Positions 1 to 9,446 of a stretch of DNA of 64,000 nt are shown here, piece after piece. The position numbers and the translations under genes are program-made. The DNA is from DATFVA01 sp963811905. Its GTDB lineage: Bacteria > Bacteroidota > Ignavibacteria > Ignavibacteriales > Ignavibacteriaceae. Location of the stretch: positions 62,001 to 126,000 of the forward strand of contig CAWETK010000020.1 in the NCBI GenBank assembly GCA_963811905.1, given 5' to 3'. The notes beneath the pieces are model-generated. The model was not told the origin of the DNA, ran no database searches, and saw only the letters and a program-made list of their open reading frames with translations. Position 1 is the first letter of the stretch. Each line of letters opens with the position of its first letter.

Positions 1-369
1 AGGTACGCTGATAAAGCGGGTAAGAAAAAAGTTTATATCACCGGACTCTATATTTTTGGCGCGGTCTACATGGGTTTTGCGTTGTTCCCTGATATCTACT
101 TTATATGGCTTTTGTTTGCTTTATACGGCATCTATGCTGCTTCCACAGAGGGAGTCGTAAAAGCCTGGGTGTCTGATTTGATTCCTGATGAACAGCGCGG
201 CTCGGCAATCGGATTGCTTACGATGTTCACAAGTTTATCCATTATGCTTGGATCATTCGTCGCAGGGGTTCTGTGGGACAAGTTCGGATCAGCCATTCCT
301 TTTATGCTCTCTGCCGTTGTAAGTATAATCGTCGCGACTTTATTTATAGTGATTAAGAAAAAAGATTGA
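1..369 (+). CDS. MFS transporter, C-terminal part (5' end outside window)
   Basis: The reading frame is open from the first base, so the gene begins to the left of the window; only about 122 C-terminal residues are visible. They hold alternating hydrophobic membrane segments, a cytoplasmic loop with the charged stretch DLIPDEQRGSAIG, typical of the loop between helices in the C-terminal half of major facilitator transporters, and a lysine-rich tail (KKKD). The sequence near the start (RYADKAGKKKVY) matches the basic loop that precedes helix 9 or so in this family. Substrate cannot be told. It is convergent with the TonB receptor, with 3 bases between the stop codons. The internal ATG at 70 is not the start. 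Confidence 0.75.
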   Translation, partial: RYADKAGKKKVYITGLYIFGAVYMGFALFPDIYFIWLLFALYGIYAASTEGVVKAWVSDLIPDEQRGSAIGLLTMFTSLSIMLGSFVAGVLWDKFGSAIPFMLSAVVSIIVATLFIVIKKKD

Positions 370-372
370 AGA

Positions 373-2725
373 TTAGAATTTTAATCCAACACCAATATTA
401 AAGAATCTCTTTGAATAAATATTAGGAACCGGAACCGGCTGCTTTGTTTCCGGCAATACATGGTACCACGAGTATGATGCAATGTTATATTGGTTGAATA
501 GATTATATACTTCCGGACTTATGGTCAGCTTATACTTATCCCATAAATTGAAATCAAAAGTCAGTCCCATATCCACACGGAAATAAAACGGAAATTCATT
601 TACGCGGTTAAAATCGGGTGAAATGGTGTTCGCTCCTGAAACCGGGTCTGTAATTGTTTTTTCAGGATGATAAAGGAAACCGGAACCAAATATAAATACA
701 ACGTGTGACTGGAAGTTTTTATGCCTCTTTGCCTGGTCTTGCAGGTAAATCCTTATTGTATGCGTCTGATCGAGAAGTCTTCTCTTGTAACCATTGTCAT
801 CAGATAAATTTCTCTCCCTCGTATCTAAATAACTGTAGCCGATCCAGCTTGAAATACCTTCAACTAATTCGCCATGATACTGTAAATCAAGTCCGTATGC
901 GTATCCTTCAAAATTATTCTGATCGCCATAAACAAGTTTAAGCTGATCTACTGAATAGGGGATGAGGCTTGTCAGTTTTTTATAAAAAATTTCTGCAAGC
1001 AGATCAGATGTGGGCTTTAACCTCGTCTGCCAGCTGAGTACGTACTGGACGGATTTTTGCGCAAGCAGCGGTTTGATATCCGCTAAATTCTTATCGCGGA
1101 GCTCGTAATAATAAGGCGGCTGGTAATAAAAACCCCAGCCGAAATTCAGTTTATTGTCGGGGTTAAGGGTATAATTGATATTCAGACGCGGACTTACCAG
1201 CGTCTGATTGTTGTAAAAATATTGTAATACTCGTATGCCCAAATCGGTCTGAACCTTTTCAGTTAAATAAATATTATCCGAGAGATAACCGGACACAGAA
1301 TTGAACCCGATTTCCTGCTGAATATTTATATTAACAGGCGGGATTCAGTACAGTATCAGGCCCGCTTTCGTGCGTTGATGAAATAAGGCTATTCTTCATA
1401 TCGGAAATTTTTACTTTAATTCCGCCCTGCAGATTATGCTTTTCCTTTTTGTATGAAATATCAGACTTAATTTCATACGTGTTTACATTCAGATCATTTT
1501 CATCATTATCATATGCAGTTTTAAGGTATAGCCGGTTATCGCCGGGATTGTAGGCATCCTCTGAATAGTAGACTCTGCCGGCAAGATTTCTGTTTTCATT
1601 TTCCTCATTTGAGTAATACGCCAGTGACAAATCAGCGCCAAGGTTGTCCGATAGTTGTGATAAGTATTTTATTCCGTATATATTCCTCTTGAAACTATAA
1701 TACTGCTTACCATCATACTCCAGTGTAACCTGCCTGATATCCGTTCTGCTAAGCTGGAAATAACCGTCCCAGCTTTCCGGAGTCAGATCAAATTTATTGT
1801 ATGCCTTCAAGAAGAATAGCTCGAGAGCAGAGTTTTTTGACAAATAAATTGAAGATAACAACTGAAAGTCATAGAAAAGCGGCCTGTACTTTCCGCTTGT
1901 CTGCAGTTTATCAGCGAAAAGCGCCGGGTTGGCATACCGTATTCCCGTTGATAAATTTACACTCCCTATCCTTTTGTTCAGTGTTAACCCGGTATTAAGA
2001 AGGTCAATGTTAAAAGTCCCGTTCAACGTGGAATCAAAATTATTTTTATAATTTATTTCAAGTACGGAAGACATTTTATCATCGAATTTCGCCGGGAAAG
2101 CCCCATTATAAAATTGAATATTCTCAACCATATCCTGGTTTACAATTGATTGATTTTCCTCGATACCCTGCTGTAGAAGAAACGGTCTGTAGATCTCATA
2201 CCCGTTCAGGTAGATAAGGTTTTCATCAAAATTACCGCCCCTGACATTGTATGCACTCGTTAGCTCGTTGTTTGAAGTAACTCCCGGAAGGATCTTGACT
2301 CCTCTTATTACATCTGAATAGAGGTTAGGCATTGCAGCAAGGTCTTTTTCCTTTATTTCCTGAACAGTTATTGATTTCGGAACTTTCCCGCTGACGCTGA
2401 TTTCTTTTGTTTCGTATATTTCCGGTGTTAGGGAAATATTTAATACCATCAATTTGCTGTCATTCGGAACTTTTAATTCCTCGGATTTTCTCTTGTAACC
2501 AATACAGCTGAAAGTTATAAAATGACTGCCCGGAGATATTTTCACAGTATAGAATCCGGAACTGTCAGATATGGTACCTTCGGATGATCCATTAATAATT
2601 ACATTAACATCCTTAACGGGGATATTGCTTGAATCTTTAGTGATCTGTCCTGAAAGGCTGACGGTTCTCTGCTGGGCACAGAGATGAGCAGTAAAAATTA
2701 TTAAGATTAATACAGTAAACCTCAT
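373..2725 (-). pseudogene. TonB-dependent outer-membrane receptor, broken by a frameshift
   Basis: Two reading frames on the minus strand (2725-1331 and about 1350-373) together make one receptor of about 780 residues. The first has a signal peptide (MRFTVLILIIFTAHLCAQ), a carboxypeptidase-regulatory-like beta-sandwich (about residues 20-105), a plug domain (NVRGGNFDENLIYLNGYEIY) and the first barrel strands; the second continues the barrel and ends in the phenylalanine expected of outer-membrane proteins (GVGLKF). The frames join if one C is removed from the CCC run at 1340-1342 (minus strand), giving NPPVNINIQQ across the junction. The start at 2725 has a GGAG six bases upstream; the longer frame upstream uses TTG. 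Proteins of this build import siderophores, peptides or glycans with TonB energy. It is either a recently inactivated gene or a one-base sequencing error. Confidence 0.8.
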
Positions 2726-2908
2726 TAAGACTCCGAATGAAAAACACAATTAGTTTACGGTATTAATTTTTTATAGGCGAATCCTTTTCTTGCTTCAAAA
2801 TTATCGAAAAATAACGGACAGGACAATTAAATTCCGGGTCATATTTTATCCCCCATACCATAACTTCCTATCAATTTAACTTTCTCCCGGTTAAGGGGGA
2901 GCGTGTTG

Positions 2909-5900
2909 CTAATAATTAATCGGCTCCAGTTCATCAAAGAAAGATATACCGGCTCTTTGGACTTCTTTTTCATAATCTTTCCAGACAATCTCAAAAAAGT
3001 TATTTACTCTATTGATCGTTGTTTTAAGCTTTTTATCAGCAAGTAATAATGCCTCGTCTGCTGTTTTTCCGGGTGCATCATAGGAGGAATTTACATACTC
3101 ATAAACCGACGATAATCTTGATCCCAGTGTATTTGGGTTGTCTCTTATTCCCTGTACCTCCGGCGAATTGATCAATTCAAGCAGGTTCTTTAATGAATCT
3201 TTTACGGCTTTAGATTTTTTTGTCACACTGTCTATCTGAATTCCGCTTTTTCCTTTAATCCTGTCTGCAATAAGTTCTATTGTCTTTTCTGCATCACGAA
3301 TTCTGTCAGCAGCTTTTGTTGCGGTTTCAACCCTTGAAAGAATTTTATCGAGATAATCACTCCTTGCTTTTAGATTTTCGGCAGAGAACTTAATGCGCGG
3401 ATCCGTCTTAACATTTAATGAAGTCGAGTCAGAATTAGCTGCAAACGAAACCTTAATAGTGTAATTTCCGGGAAGAACTGACGGCCCCTCGTATTCATGT
3501 TCTTTTTCAGGTTTGGGAGTATCAGGCCAGCGTACTCCTTTTCTGTCGTAATTCCAGTAAATTCTGTTGATTCCCGGCTCAATCTTTTCTCTTAATGTCC
3601 TTAGAACTTTTCCGTCGATGCCTGATATCTCCACTTTGACGCTATCCATATTTTTCTTTTCAGAATTTGATGAATCCTCTTCAGTTAAATCTTTTTTCAC
3701 TGAAGTATCCGGATTTACAATAAAAGTAATCATTGCCCCGGAAGGTCTGTTGTCTCCTTTAAAATCACTTGCTCCGGGAAATAAAGGTCCCTGACCATGC
3801 CAGCTGAAAATTTCATCGGATGCTTCAGGCACAGGGAAGAGGTAAAGAACCTTATCAAGAATCTTATTATTTCCTGCTATTTCTCTGAGTGGTTCAATAT
3901 TATCAAGTACATAAGCTGCCCGTCCGAAGGTACCAAGTATCAGGTCATTCTCTCGCGGCTGGATCTGCATATCCATCGTGGAAACATTCGGATAATCCGT
4001 TTTCCATTTATTCCAGGTCTGTGCTTTATTGAAGCTGACATACAGGCCGAATTCGGTTCCAAGAAAAACAAGGTCGGGCTGCACGGGATCGTGCAAAATG
4101 GACAGGGCATATCCGAAAATCGAATCATCATCAGCAATCCTTGTCCAGCTTTCACCAAAATTGTTGGTATAGTAAGCATAAGTATTCCAGTCATTTCTCC
4201 GATGATTATCGAGGACAACCCATGCTTCAGATTCATTATATGCTGATGCTCTTACCTGCGGAATCCAGGTTCCTGATGGGACACCTTTCATATTACCCGA
4301 AACATTTTTCCAGGTCCTGCCATCATCTTTTGTAACCTGAAGGTTGCCGTCATCTGTCCCGGCCCAGATCACTTTTGTATTTACCGGACTTGGGTCTATT
4401 GAAATTATTGTCGTAAAGTTTTCTGCATCTGTTACATCATAGGTAAGCCCGCCGCTTTCATATTGATTCTGTTTTGAAGTATCATTCGTTGTTAAATCAG
4501 GGGAAATAATTGTCCAGCTGCTGCCGCGGTCTGTACTTTTATGAAGGAACTGACTACCATAATAGATCGTTGCATCGTCAAACGGGTCTTGTGCAATTGC
4601 AGCGTTCCAGTTAAATCTTAGCTTTACAGTATCAGGATCGGGAGGGCGGATAAAAGTAGTATGTCCGGTTTCTACATCATACCTTACAAGGTTTCCACCC
4701 TGCGACATTGAGTAGCCATAACGTGAATTTGAAGGATCAGAAACAACGTCGAAACCATCACCATAACTTAACATCTGCCAGTAAACATTTGTTATGCCGC
4801 TATGACTCAGAACGCGGTTAGGTCCTCTCCATGAACCATTATCCTGCATGCCTCCGTAAACATTGTAAGGGATATCCATATCATAACTTATATGATAGAA
4901 TTGTGCAAGCGGAAGATTTTCGACAAAACGCCAGGTTTTCCCTTTGTCGTGAGAAATAGCCATGCCGCCGTCATTTCCGTCTATAAGAAATGCGGGGTCT
5001 TCAGGACTAATCCAGAAAGCATGATGATCCGGGTGGAGTTTATTCCATGAAATCAATGTTTCAAATGATTTTCCCCCGTCTTCACTAACAGTAACAACCG
5101 AATGAACGTCATAGATTCTGTTTTCATTCTCAGGATCTACGGCGAGCTGAGCATAGTAGAAAGGCCGGTCTCCCACTTCTTTATTATTTACCATTTTCCA
5201 TTTAAAGCCTCCGTCATCAGATCGGTATAATGCATTCTTTTTCGACTCAATCATGGCATACACAACATCCGGGTACTTATTACATAACGCCAGTCCGATT
5301 CTGCCGAGTTCACCCTTCGGCAATCCGTCCTTATCAGTTCTTTTTGTCCAGTTCCTGCCGCCGTCAAAGGTAACATATAAACCCGAGCCCGGACCGCCCG
5401 ATTTAAAAAACCAGGGCCATCGTCTGTATTCCCACATTGCAGCAAACAGCTTATTCGGGTTTACAGGGTCGATTATCAGATCCGCGGCGCCTGTTTTTTT
5501 GTCGACATAAAGTACCTTTTTCCAGGAATCACCCCCGTCGGTGGTTTTATAAACTCCGCGTTCTTCCGTACTATCCCACGCAGAACCTAATGCCGCAGCA
5601 TAAACAATATCAGGGTTACCCGGATTTATTATAATCCTGCTGATGTTCCTTGTTTTATCAAGTCCGAGATGCTTCCATGTCTTTCCTCCATCAATGCTCT
5701 TATAAATCCCGTTGCCGCTTGACTGACTGTTCCTTGGATTTGCTTCACCAGTTCCGACCCATATTATATCAGGTACCTTCTGATCAACAGCCACGGCTCC
5801 GATCGATAAAACCGGCTCTTTATCAAAAACAGGTTCCCAATCAATTCCTGCACTGGTTGACCGCCACAAACCTCCTGAGGCTGTTCCTGCGTAAATAATA

Positions 5901-6088
5901 TCGGTGTTTCTCATTACTACATCAAAGGCAGTTACTCTTCCGCTCATTCCGGCAGGACCGATGCTTCGTGGTTTCATCCCCTTAAATTTTTCCATTTGAA
6001 TATTCTGGGCATATAATTGAAAACTGCAGCACAAAATTAAACAGGTTAAGAATGAAGCATTTATGAGGAATTTGATGAAGCGTTCCAT
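2909..6088 (-). CDS. Secreted sortilin/BNR-type beta-propeller protein
   Basis: A 1059-residue protein with a signal peptide (residues 1-27, ending LYAQ). From about residue 40 to 740 it is built of propeller blades carrying repeated S-x-D-G-G-x-x-W and D-x-G-x-T-W motifs (for example SIDGGKTWKH, TFDGGRNWTK, TKDDGRTWKN), as in sortilin/VPS10 and photosystem II assembly-factor-like propellers. The opening PRSIGPAGMSGRVTAFDV is characteristic of a widespread family of large secreted bacterial proteins of unknown substrate. Residues 800-1059 contain a beta-sandwich region and a charged helical segment (LKARSDYLDKILSRVE). There is no T9SS sorting domain at the C-terminus, so it is probably periplasmic. 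Single gene, well separated from its neighbours. Confidence 0.8.
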   Translation of the reverse strand: MERFIKFLINASFLTCLILCCSFQLYAQNIQMEKFKGMKPRSIGPAGMSGRVTAFDVVMRNTDIIYAGTASGGLWRSTSAGIDWEPVFDKEPVLSIGAVAVDQKVPDIIWVGTGEANPRNSQSSGNGIYKSIDGGKTWKHLGLDKTRNISRIIINPGNPDIVYAAALGSAWDSTEERGVYKTTDGGDSWKKVLYVDKKTGAADLIIDPVNPNKLFAAMWEYRRWPWFFKSGGPGSGLYVTFDGGRNWTKRTDKDGLPKGELGRIGLALCNKYPDVVYAMIESKKNALYRSDDGGFKWKMVNNKEVGDRPFYYAQLAVDPENENRIYDVHSVVTVSEDGGKSFETLISWNKLHPDHHAFWISPEDPAFLIDGNDGGMAISHDKGKTWRFVENLPLAQFYHISYDMDIPYNVYGGMQDNGSWRGPNRVLSHSGITNVYWQMLSYGDGFDVVSDPSNSRYGYSMSQGGNLVRYDVETGHTTFIRPPDPDTVKLRFNWNAAIAQDPFDDATIYYGSQFLHKSTDRGSSWTIISPDLTTNDTSKQNQYESGGLTYDVTDAENFTTIISIDPSPVNTKVIWAGTDDGNLQVTKDDGRTWKNVSGNMKGVPSGTWIPQVRASAYNESEAWVVLDNHRRNDWNTYAYYTNNFGESWTRIADDDSIFGYALSILHDPVQPDLVFLGTEFGLYVSFNKAQTWNKWKTDYPNVSTMDMQIQPRENDLILGTFGRAAYVLDNIEPLREIAGNNKILDKVLYLFPVPEASDEIFSWHGQGPLFPGASDFKGDNRPSGAMITFIVNPDTSVKKDLTEEDSSNSEKKNMDSVKVEISGIDGKVLRTLREKIEPGINRIYWNYDRKGVRWPDTPKPEKEHEYEGPSVLPGNYTIKVSFAANSDSTSLNVKTDPRIKFSAENLKARSDYLDKILSRVETATKAADRIRDAEKTIELIADRIKGKSGIQIDSVTKKSKAVKDSLKNLLELINSPEVQGIRDNPNTLGSRLSSVYEYVNSSYDAPGKTADEALLLADKKLKTTINRVNNFFEIVWKDYEKEVQRAGISFFDELEPINY

Positions 6089-6318
6089 ATGATGAATTCC
6101 GTTTTTGTTGAACTTGCGGCTAAGATGTTATTCTATATTACCATTGTTTGAAAAACTATACAGAAAAATACTGAACTTAAAAACAAAATATTGATCATGT
6201 ATAATAAAATCAGGATCCGCGATATTTACGAAGCTCAGGATTTTGCCGCAACGACTCCAGCCAAAATCAGCGGGATTTCGTGAAAATCAACTTCGATATG
6301 AAGTACATGTGGTAGTTC

Positions 6319-7344
6319 TCAGTTGCTGCTTAAGTCTTCTTTTCTGCATCCCCAGCCCGAATGACTTTTTTTATTTTTGTTTTTGCCGAAGGCAGGAGGA
6401 TTGTAGAATACTGTTACCCCGTTTTCCATATCCTCTTTCAGGTAATATTTTATTGAGTTACAGTCGCAATTGCTGATTGCATATTCCGGTTGAGACACTG
6501 TGCTTTCAGAATTATTTTCTGAAACAGCCTGGAGATAGGCTTTTGTTTTATCAACATCATAAAGCGAGATGGTGATAACAGTTAAAGTATTCTGTTTAAG
6601 ATGATTAAATGCATTTTGTGCAAATGAATAGGCAAATGAATAAGGATCGTAGCGGTCTTTATTCAGTTCCTTAAGGAAAGTCGAATTCATCTGTGAAAGA
6701 TGGAGATTTTCAGGGGACGCGATTAGATATTTTGTATAAGCTGAAAGAAGTGAAACCATCCGGGGTGTGCCGTTATTGCAGGTTGATAAAACGATCAGAT
6801 CAAATTTTTTTCCTTCTGAAAATTTTTCAACAGAATTAGAAAATAATTCCTTATTAAAATTGATTTCAGGATGGCTTTCATTATATGGGTTTATCGCGTC
6901 CTTTTCTGATGGGATTTCATGCCCATAATACAACAGGAATTTAGCTGAATTCTGTACTTCCTTATCTCTGTTTTTATCATAAAGATTTATTTCTTCTGTG
7001 AAAACTGTGTCGGATATATCTCGCTGGTAGGAATCTTCTTTAATTTTTTTGCCTCCATTGAAATAATAAAAATGGCTATCATCCTCTGGGAAAAACAAAA
7101 ATCTTGAGGCAGAGCCCTGGTGAAAAATGAAGACTTCAGAATTGTCAAGGTGTTTTGCGACGTCAACGGCTTGTTTTAAAGCTTCATCATCAGCATTATA
7201 AGCTGTCCCGGAAGTATCATGGTAAACATAATCTGCATCACCATGAATTATATAAATAATTACGTAATGTGCTGAACTGCCGGCGTTATATGCATTTAAG
7301 ACCGCCTGGGCAGCAAATAGAATTGTAAGGAAAAGAATTTTCAT
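6319..7344 (-). CDS. Divergent clostripain-like (C11, caspase-fold) secreted peptidase
   Basis: A 341-residue protein with a signal peptide (residues 1-20). The body follows the layout of clostripain-family (C11, clan CD) peptidases: a first strand VIIYIIHGDAD, a second strand EVFIFHQG, a strand ending in the candidate catalytic histidine (FLLYYGHEI, His142), and the strand FDLIVLSTCNNG with the candidate nucleophile Cys189, followed by a helix and YLIASPENL, comparable with the SQE segment after the catalytic Cys in clostripains. The C-terminal tail carries a Cys-rich motif (NCDCNS) and a basic end. It lies 38 bases downstream of the small membrane-protein gene in the same direction and is probably cotranscribed. 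Peptidase activity is inferred from fold and dyad only; an inactive homologue is possible. Confidence 0.55.
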   Translation of the reverse strand: MKILFLTILFAAQAVLNAYNAGSSAHYVIIYIIHGDADYVYHDTSGTAYNADDEALKQAVDVAKHLDNSEVFIFHQGSASRFLFFPEDDSHFYYFNGGKKIKEDSYQRDISDTVFTEEINLYDKNRDKEVQNSAKFLLYYGHEIPSEKDAINPYNESHPEINFNKELFSNSVEKFSEGKKFDLIVLSTCNNGTPRMVSLLSAYTKYLIASPENLHLSQMNSTFLKELNKDRYDPYSFAYSFAQNAFNHLKQNTLTVITISLYDVDKTKAYLQAVSENNSESTVSQPEYAISNCDCNSIKYYLKEDMENGVTVFYNPPAFGKNKNKKSHSGWGCRKEDLSSN

Positions 7345-7382
7345 AAAGAGCAGCCGGTTATAGAACCGGCTCCAAATATTTC

Positions 7383-7820
7383 CTATAAGAGCAGAGCAAC
7401 CAGTATAATTATAAGAACCAATGCTATTACACTTATTGTAATATATTCTGCTGATTGTTCAAACTGCTGCATTGAGTAATTTGCAAACTGGTTAAGACTT
7501 GCATCCTTCACTTTATCATAACCATTCAATCCATTCAGTTCATTTTTCTTGTTCTGCACCTTCTGCTTAAAATAATTTATCCCGGCCATGTCCTTTGAAG
7601 ATAAAGGCATTTGCTGAGCAGTACTAAAAGCTTTCAGTAAATCATTGAACGAATTATTAAGGATTTCTCTCTTTTGAACAGGATCTTCTGTCTGCTGTAC
7701 TTTCCGGTTAATTTTATTAAAATAATCTTTCAATTCTTTCTGCGTATGATTACCCGCGAAAGCAGAACCGGTTAGGAAAACAGTGAGTAGAGAAAAAATC
7801 ACAATCTTAAATTTCATCAT
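7383..7820 (-). CDS. Small secreted protein with C-terminal membrane anchor
   Basis: A 145-residue protein of unknown family. It starts with a signal peptide (MMKFKIVIFSLLTVFLTGSAFAG), has a charged, glutamine- and lysine-rich helical middle (residues 25-115) and ends in one hydrophobic helix (residues 125-145, ITISVIALVLIIILVALLL), giving a periplasmic domain anchored at its C-terminus. A good ribosome binding site (AAGGAG) precedes the start. It is the first gene of a two-gene unit with the clostripain-like peptidase, and it diverges from the YIP1 gene across a 237-base region containing phased repeats. A role as partner, substrate or anchor of the peptidase is possible but only inferred from position. 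Confidence 0.6.
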   Translation of the reverse strand: MMKFKIVIFSLLTVFLTGSAFAGNHTQKELKDYFNKINRKVQQTEDPVQKREILNNSFNDLLKAFSTAQQMPLSSKDMAGINYFKQKVQNKKNELNGLNGYDKVKDASLNQFANYSMQQFEQSAEYITISVIALVLIIILVALLL

Positions 7821-7969
7821 TCATTTCTCCTTCATATTAATATTACTTCTCACCGAAAGAATACAAAACAAACTGAATGACAACTGTGCGAGCTAACACC
7901 GGTTTATTCTAAATCAAATCAGTAAATGCTTTAAATACCCTTTGAGATTTAGATGTAATTGAATTAAGT

Positions 7970-7999
7970 TTAACCGGAGTTAACCGTTCTTAACGGTAA
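7970..7999 (+). promoter_or_regulatory. Three TTAACSG repeats phased at 10 bp (candidate operator)
   Basis: Three direct repeats start at 7970, 7980 and 7990 (TTAACCGGAG, TTAACCGTTC, TTAACGGTAA), exactly one helical turn apart. The last two also make an inverted repeat ACCGTT-CTT-AACGGT (7983-7997). The site lies between the divergent small membrane-protein and YIP1 genes, 58 bases upstream of the YIP1 start. Face-to-face phasing suggests cooperative binding of a regulator; this is inference. Confidence 0.4.
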
Positions 8000-8057
8000 G
8001 GTTCTTATTAAAATGACTCTAATTCAACAAACTTTAACAAATAGTCAGGAGTTAGCT

Positions 8058-8654
8058 ATGAACCTTGTTGACCGTGCTAAAAACATTTTGCTAAGTCCGA
8101 ACACTGAATGGGAAGTAATCCGTTCAGAATCACCTACTACCGCTGAATTATTTACCCAATATGCAGTTATTCTTGCAGCAATCCCGGCTGTAGCAGGATT
8201 TATCGGGTATTACCTTATCGGGTTATCATTCGGTGGATTCGGAACTATAAGGCTGGGAATCGGTACCTCTTTTTTCTGGGCAATACTTACCTTCATACTT
8301 TCTCTTGTGAGCGTTTACGTCCTCGCATGGATAATTGATGCTCTCGCTCCCTCCTTCGGATCAACTAAAGATTTCATTTCTTCCCTGAAAGTAGCTGTCT
8401 ATGCTTATACGGCAGCATGGATTGCCGGCATTTTTCAAATCATTCCTTCACTTTCTTTCCTTGCTGCCCTGGCAGGAATTTACAGTTTTGTTCTGCTCTA
8501 TATTGGTCTGAAAAAAGTTAAACTTGTTCCGGAGGACAAACTGATAGGTTATTTTATCATTACTATAATAGTTTCATTAGTTCTTTATTTTATAATCGGA
8601 GCAATCATAAGTTCAATAGTTTTCAGAGACTATCTTTTTAACGGAACCATATAA
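8058..8654 (+). CDS. YIP1-family membrane protein
   Basis: A 198-residue integral membrane protein of the YIP1 family: an N-terminal MNLVDRAKNILLSPNTEWEVI segment typical of bacterial members (the NPxxEW-like start), then five hydrophobic helices (about residues 35-60, 75-100, 115-140, 140-160, 165-195). The start at 8058 is preferred over the in-frame ATG at 8013 because AGGAG lies 6 bases upstream and the family begins there. Bacterial YIP1 proteins have no firmly known function. It is followed by its own terminator (8666-8695) and precedes the sigma-factor gene in the same direction. Confidence 0.8.
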   Translation: MNLVDRAKNILLSPNTEWEVIRSESPTTAELFTQYAVILAAIPAVAGFIGYYLIGLSFGGFGTIRLGIGTSFFWAILTFILSLVSVYVLAWIIDALAPSFGSTKDFISSLKVAVYAYTAAWIAGIFQIIPSLSFLAALAGIYSFVLLYIGLKKVKLVPEDKLIGYFIITIIVSLVLYFIIGAIISSIVFRDYLFNGTI

Positions 8655-8665
8655 TACTATTTGAT

Positions 8666-8695
8666 ATCCGCCTTTTATCCGGGGGCGGATTTTTT
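8666..8695 (+). terminator. Rho-independent terminator after YIP1 gene
   Basis: Stem ATCCGCC (8666-8672) pairs with GGCGGAT (8684-8690) and is followed by a run of T. It lies 11 bases past the YIP1 stop, separating it from the sigma-factor gene. Confidence 0.8.
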
Positions 8696-8787
8696 CAGAT
8701 CATTGGAATAAGTTCTGCTTTCATCCGTTTTCGTTGACCCATAAGCAGACGGTTCGTATATTCTACAAACCATCAGGAGAATAATAC

Positions 8788-9381
8788 ATGGATCTGAATG
8801 AAAAATACTTTTCAAACGGTTCCCGCGGTTTCAAAATATTGAATCGATTTTACCTTAAGTACAGGGACCTTTTCACCAGGACTATTTTTATAGAGTTTGA
8901 TGACTTCAAAAATCAGATATATCTGAATCTTACAGGCATCAGGCTTTCAGAAGATATTGTTAACGAGGAAGCTTACATTATAGGTGCAATAAAGATTCAA
9001 TGCAGGGTGCAGCTCGACAAAGCAATCAGAAGTAAAAGAGTGGTATCGGAAAGCAGAACGACAGGTTCATCGGCTGATGGAGAAATTCCATCATATCTCG
9101 AAAAGATAGAGACAGCTCTTCCTGATCCCCATATTATCCTCGAAGGTGAGGAGCTGCTCAATATTATAAATATATTTAAAATGCAGCTTAAAACTGAGGA
9201 TAGAGACCTCCTTAACAGTATGATCGATGAGAAAACAAGGGCTGAAATTGCCGGGGAGAAAAATTCAAATTTAAATACTCTCGATACTCAAATCAGGAGA
9301 TTAAGGATAAGATTTTTTTCTTTTCTTAAAGACAACGGGTATAATTATGAAATGTTCAGAAAATATGAGAAATATGATTAG
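8788..9381 (+). CDS. ECF-like sigma factor
   Basis: A 197-residue protein that reads as a divergent extracytoplasmic-function sigma factor. Residues 20-85 match region 2: FDDFKNQIYLNL corresponds to the DLVQEVFLRLW helix and NEEAYIIGAIKIQCRVQLDKAIRSKR to the NPxAWLxxIARNxxxDxxRRRxR helix. Residues 125-185 resemble region 4: LKTEDRDLLNSMIDEKTRAEIAGEK followed by LDTQIRRLRIRFFSFLK. Region 4 is weaker than region 2. AGGAG lies upstream of the start. The next gene encodes a membrane protein with an anti-sigma zinc finger, which supports the call. Its targets probably include the neighbouring island genes, but this is inferred. Confidence 0.6.
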   Translation: MDLNEKYFSNGSRGFKILNRFYLKYRDLFTRTIFIEFDDFKNQIYLNLTGIRLSEDIVNEEAYIIGAIKIQCRVQLDKAIRSKRVVSESRTTGSSADGEIPSYLEKIETALPDPHIILEGEELLNIINIFKMQLKTEDRDLLNSMIDEKTRAEIAGEKNSNLNTLDTQIRRLRIRFFSFLKDNGYNYEMFRKYEKYD

Positions 9382-9446
9382 TCCGTCTGAAAGTATTTAC
9401 CTGTTATTTAAACTTAATAAGCGGTATTAACTCAGGAAATGTGAAA

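Noticed and set aside
3797..4246. 149-codon plus-strand frame within the sortilin-like gene
   Set aside because: Antisense shadow of a propeller gene with recognisable repeat motifs on the other strand.
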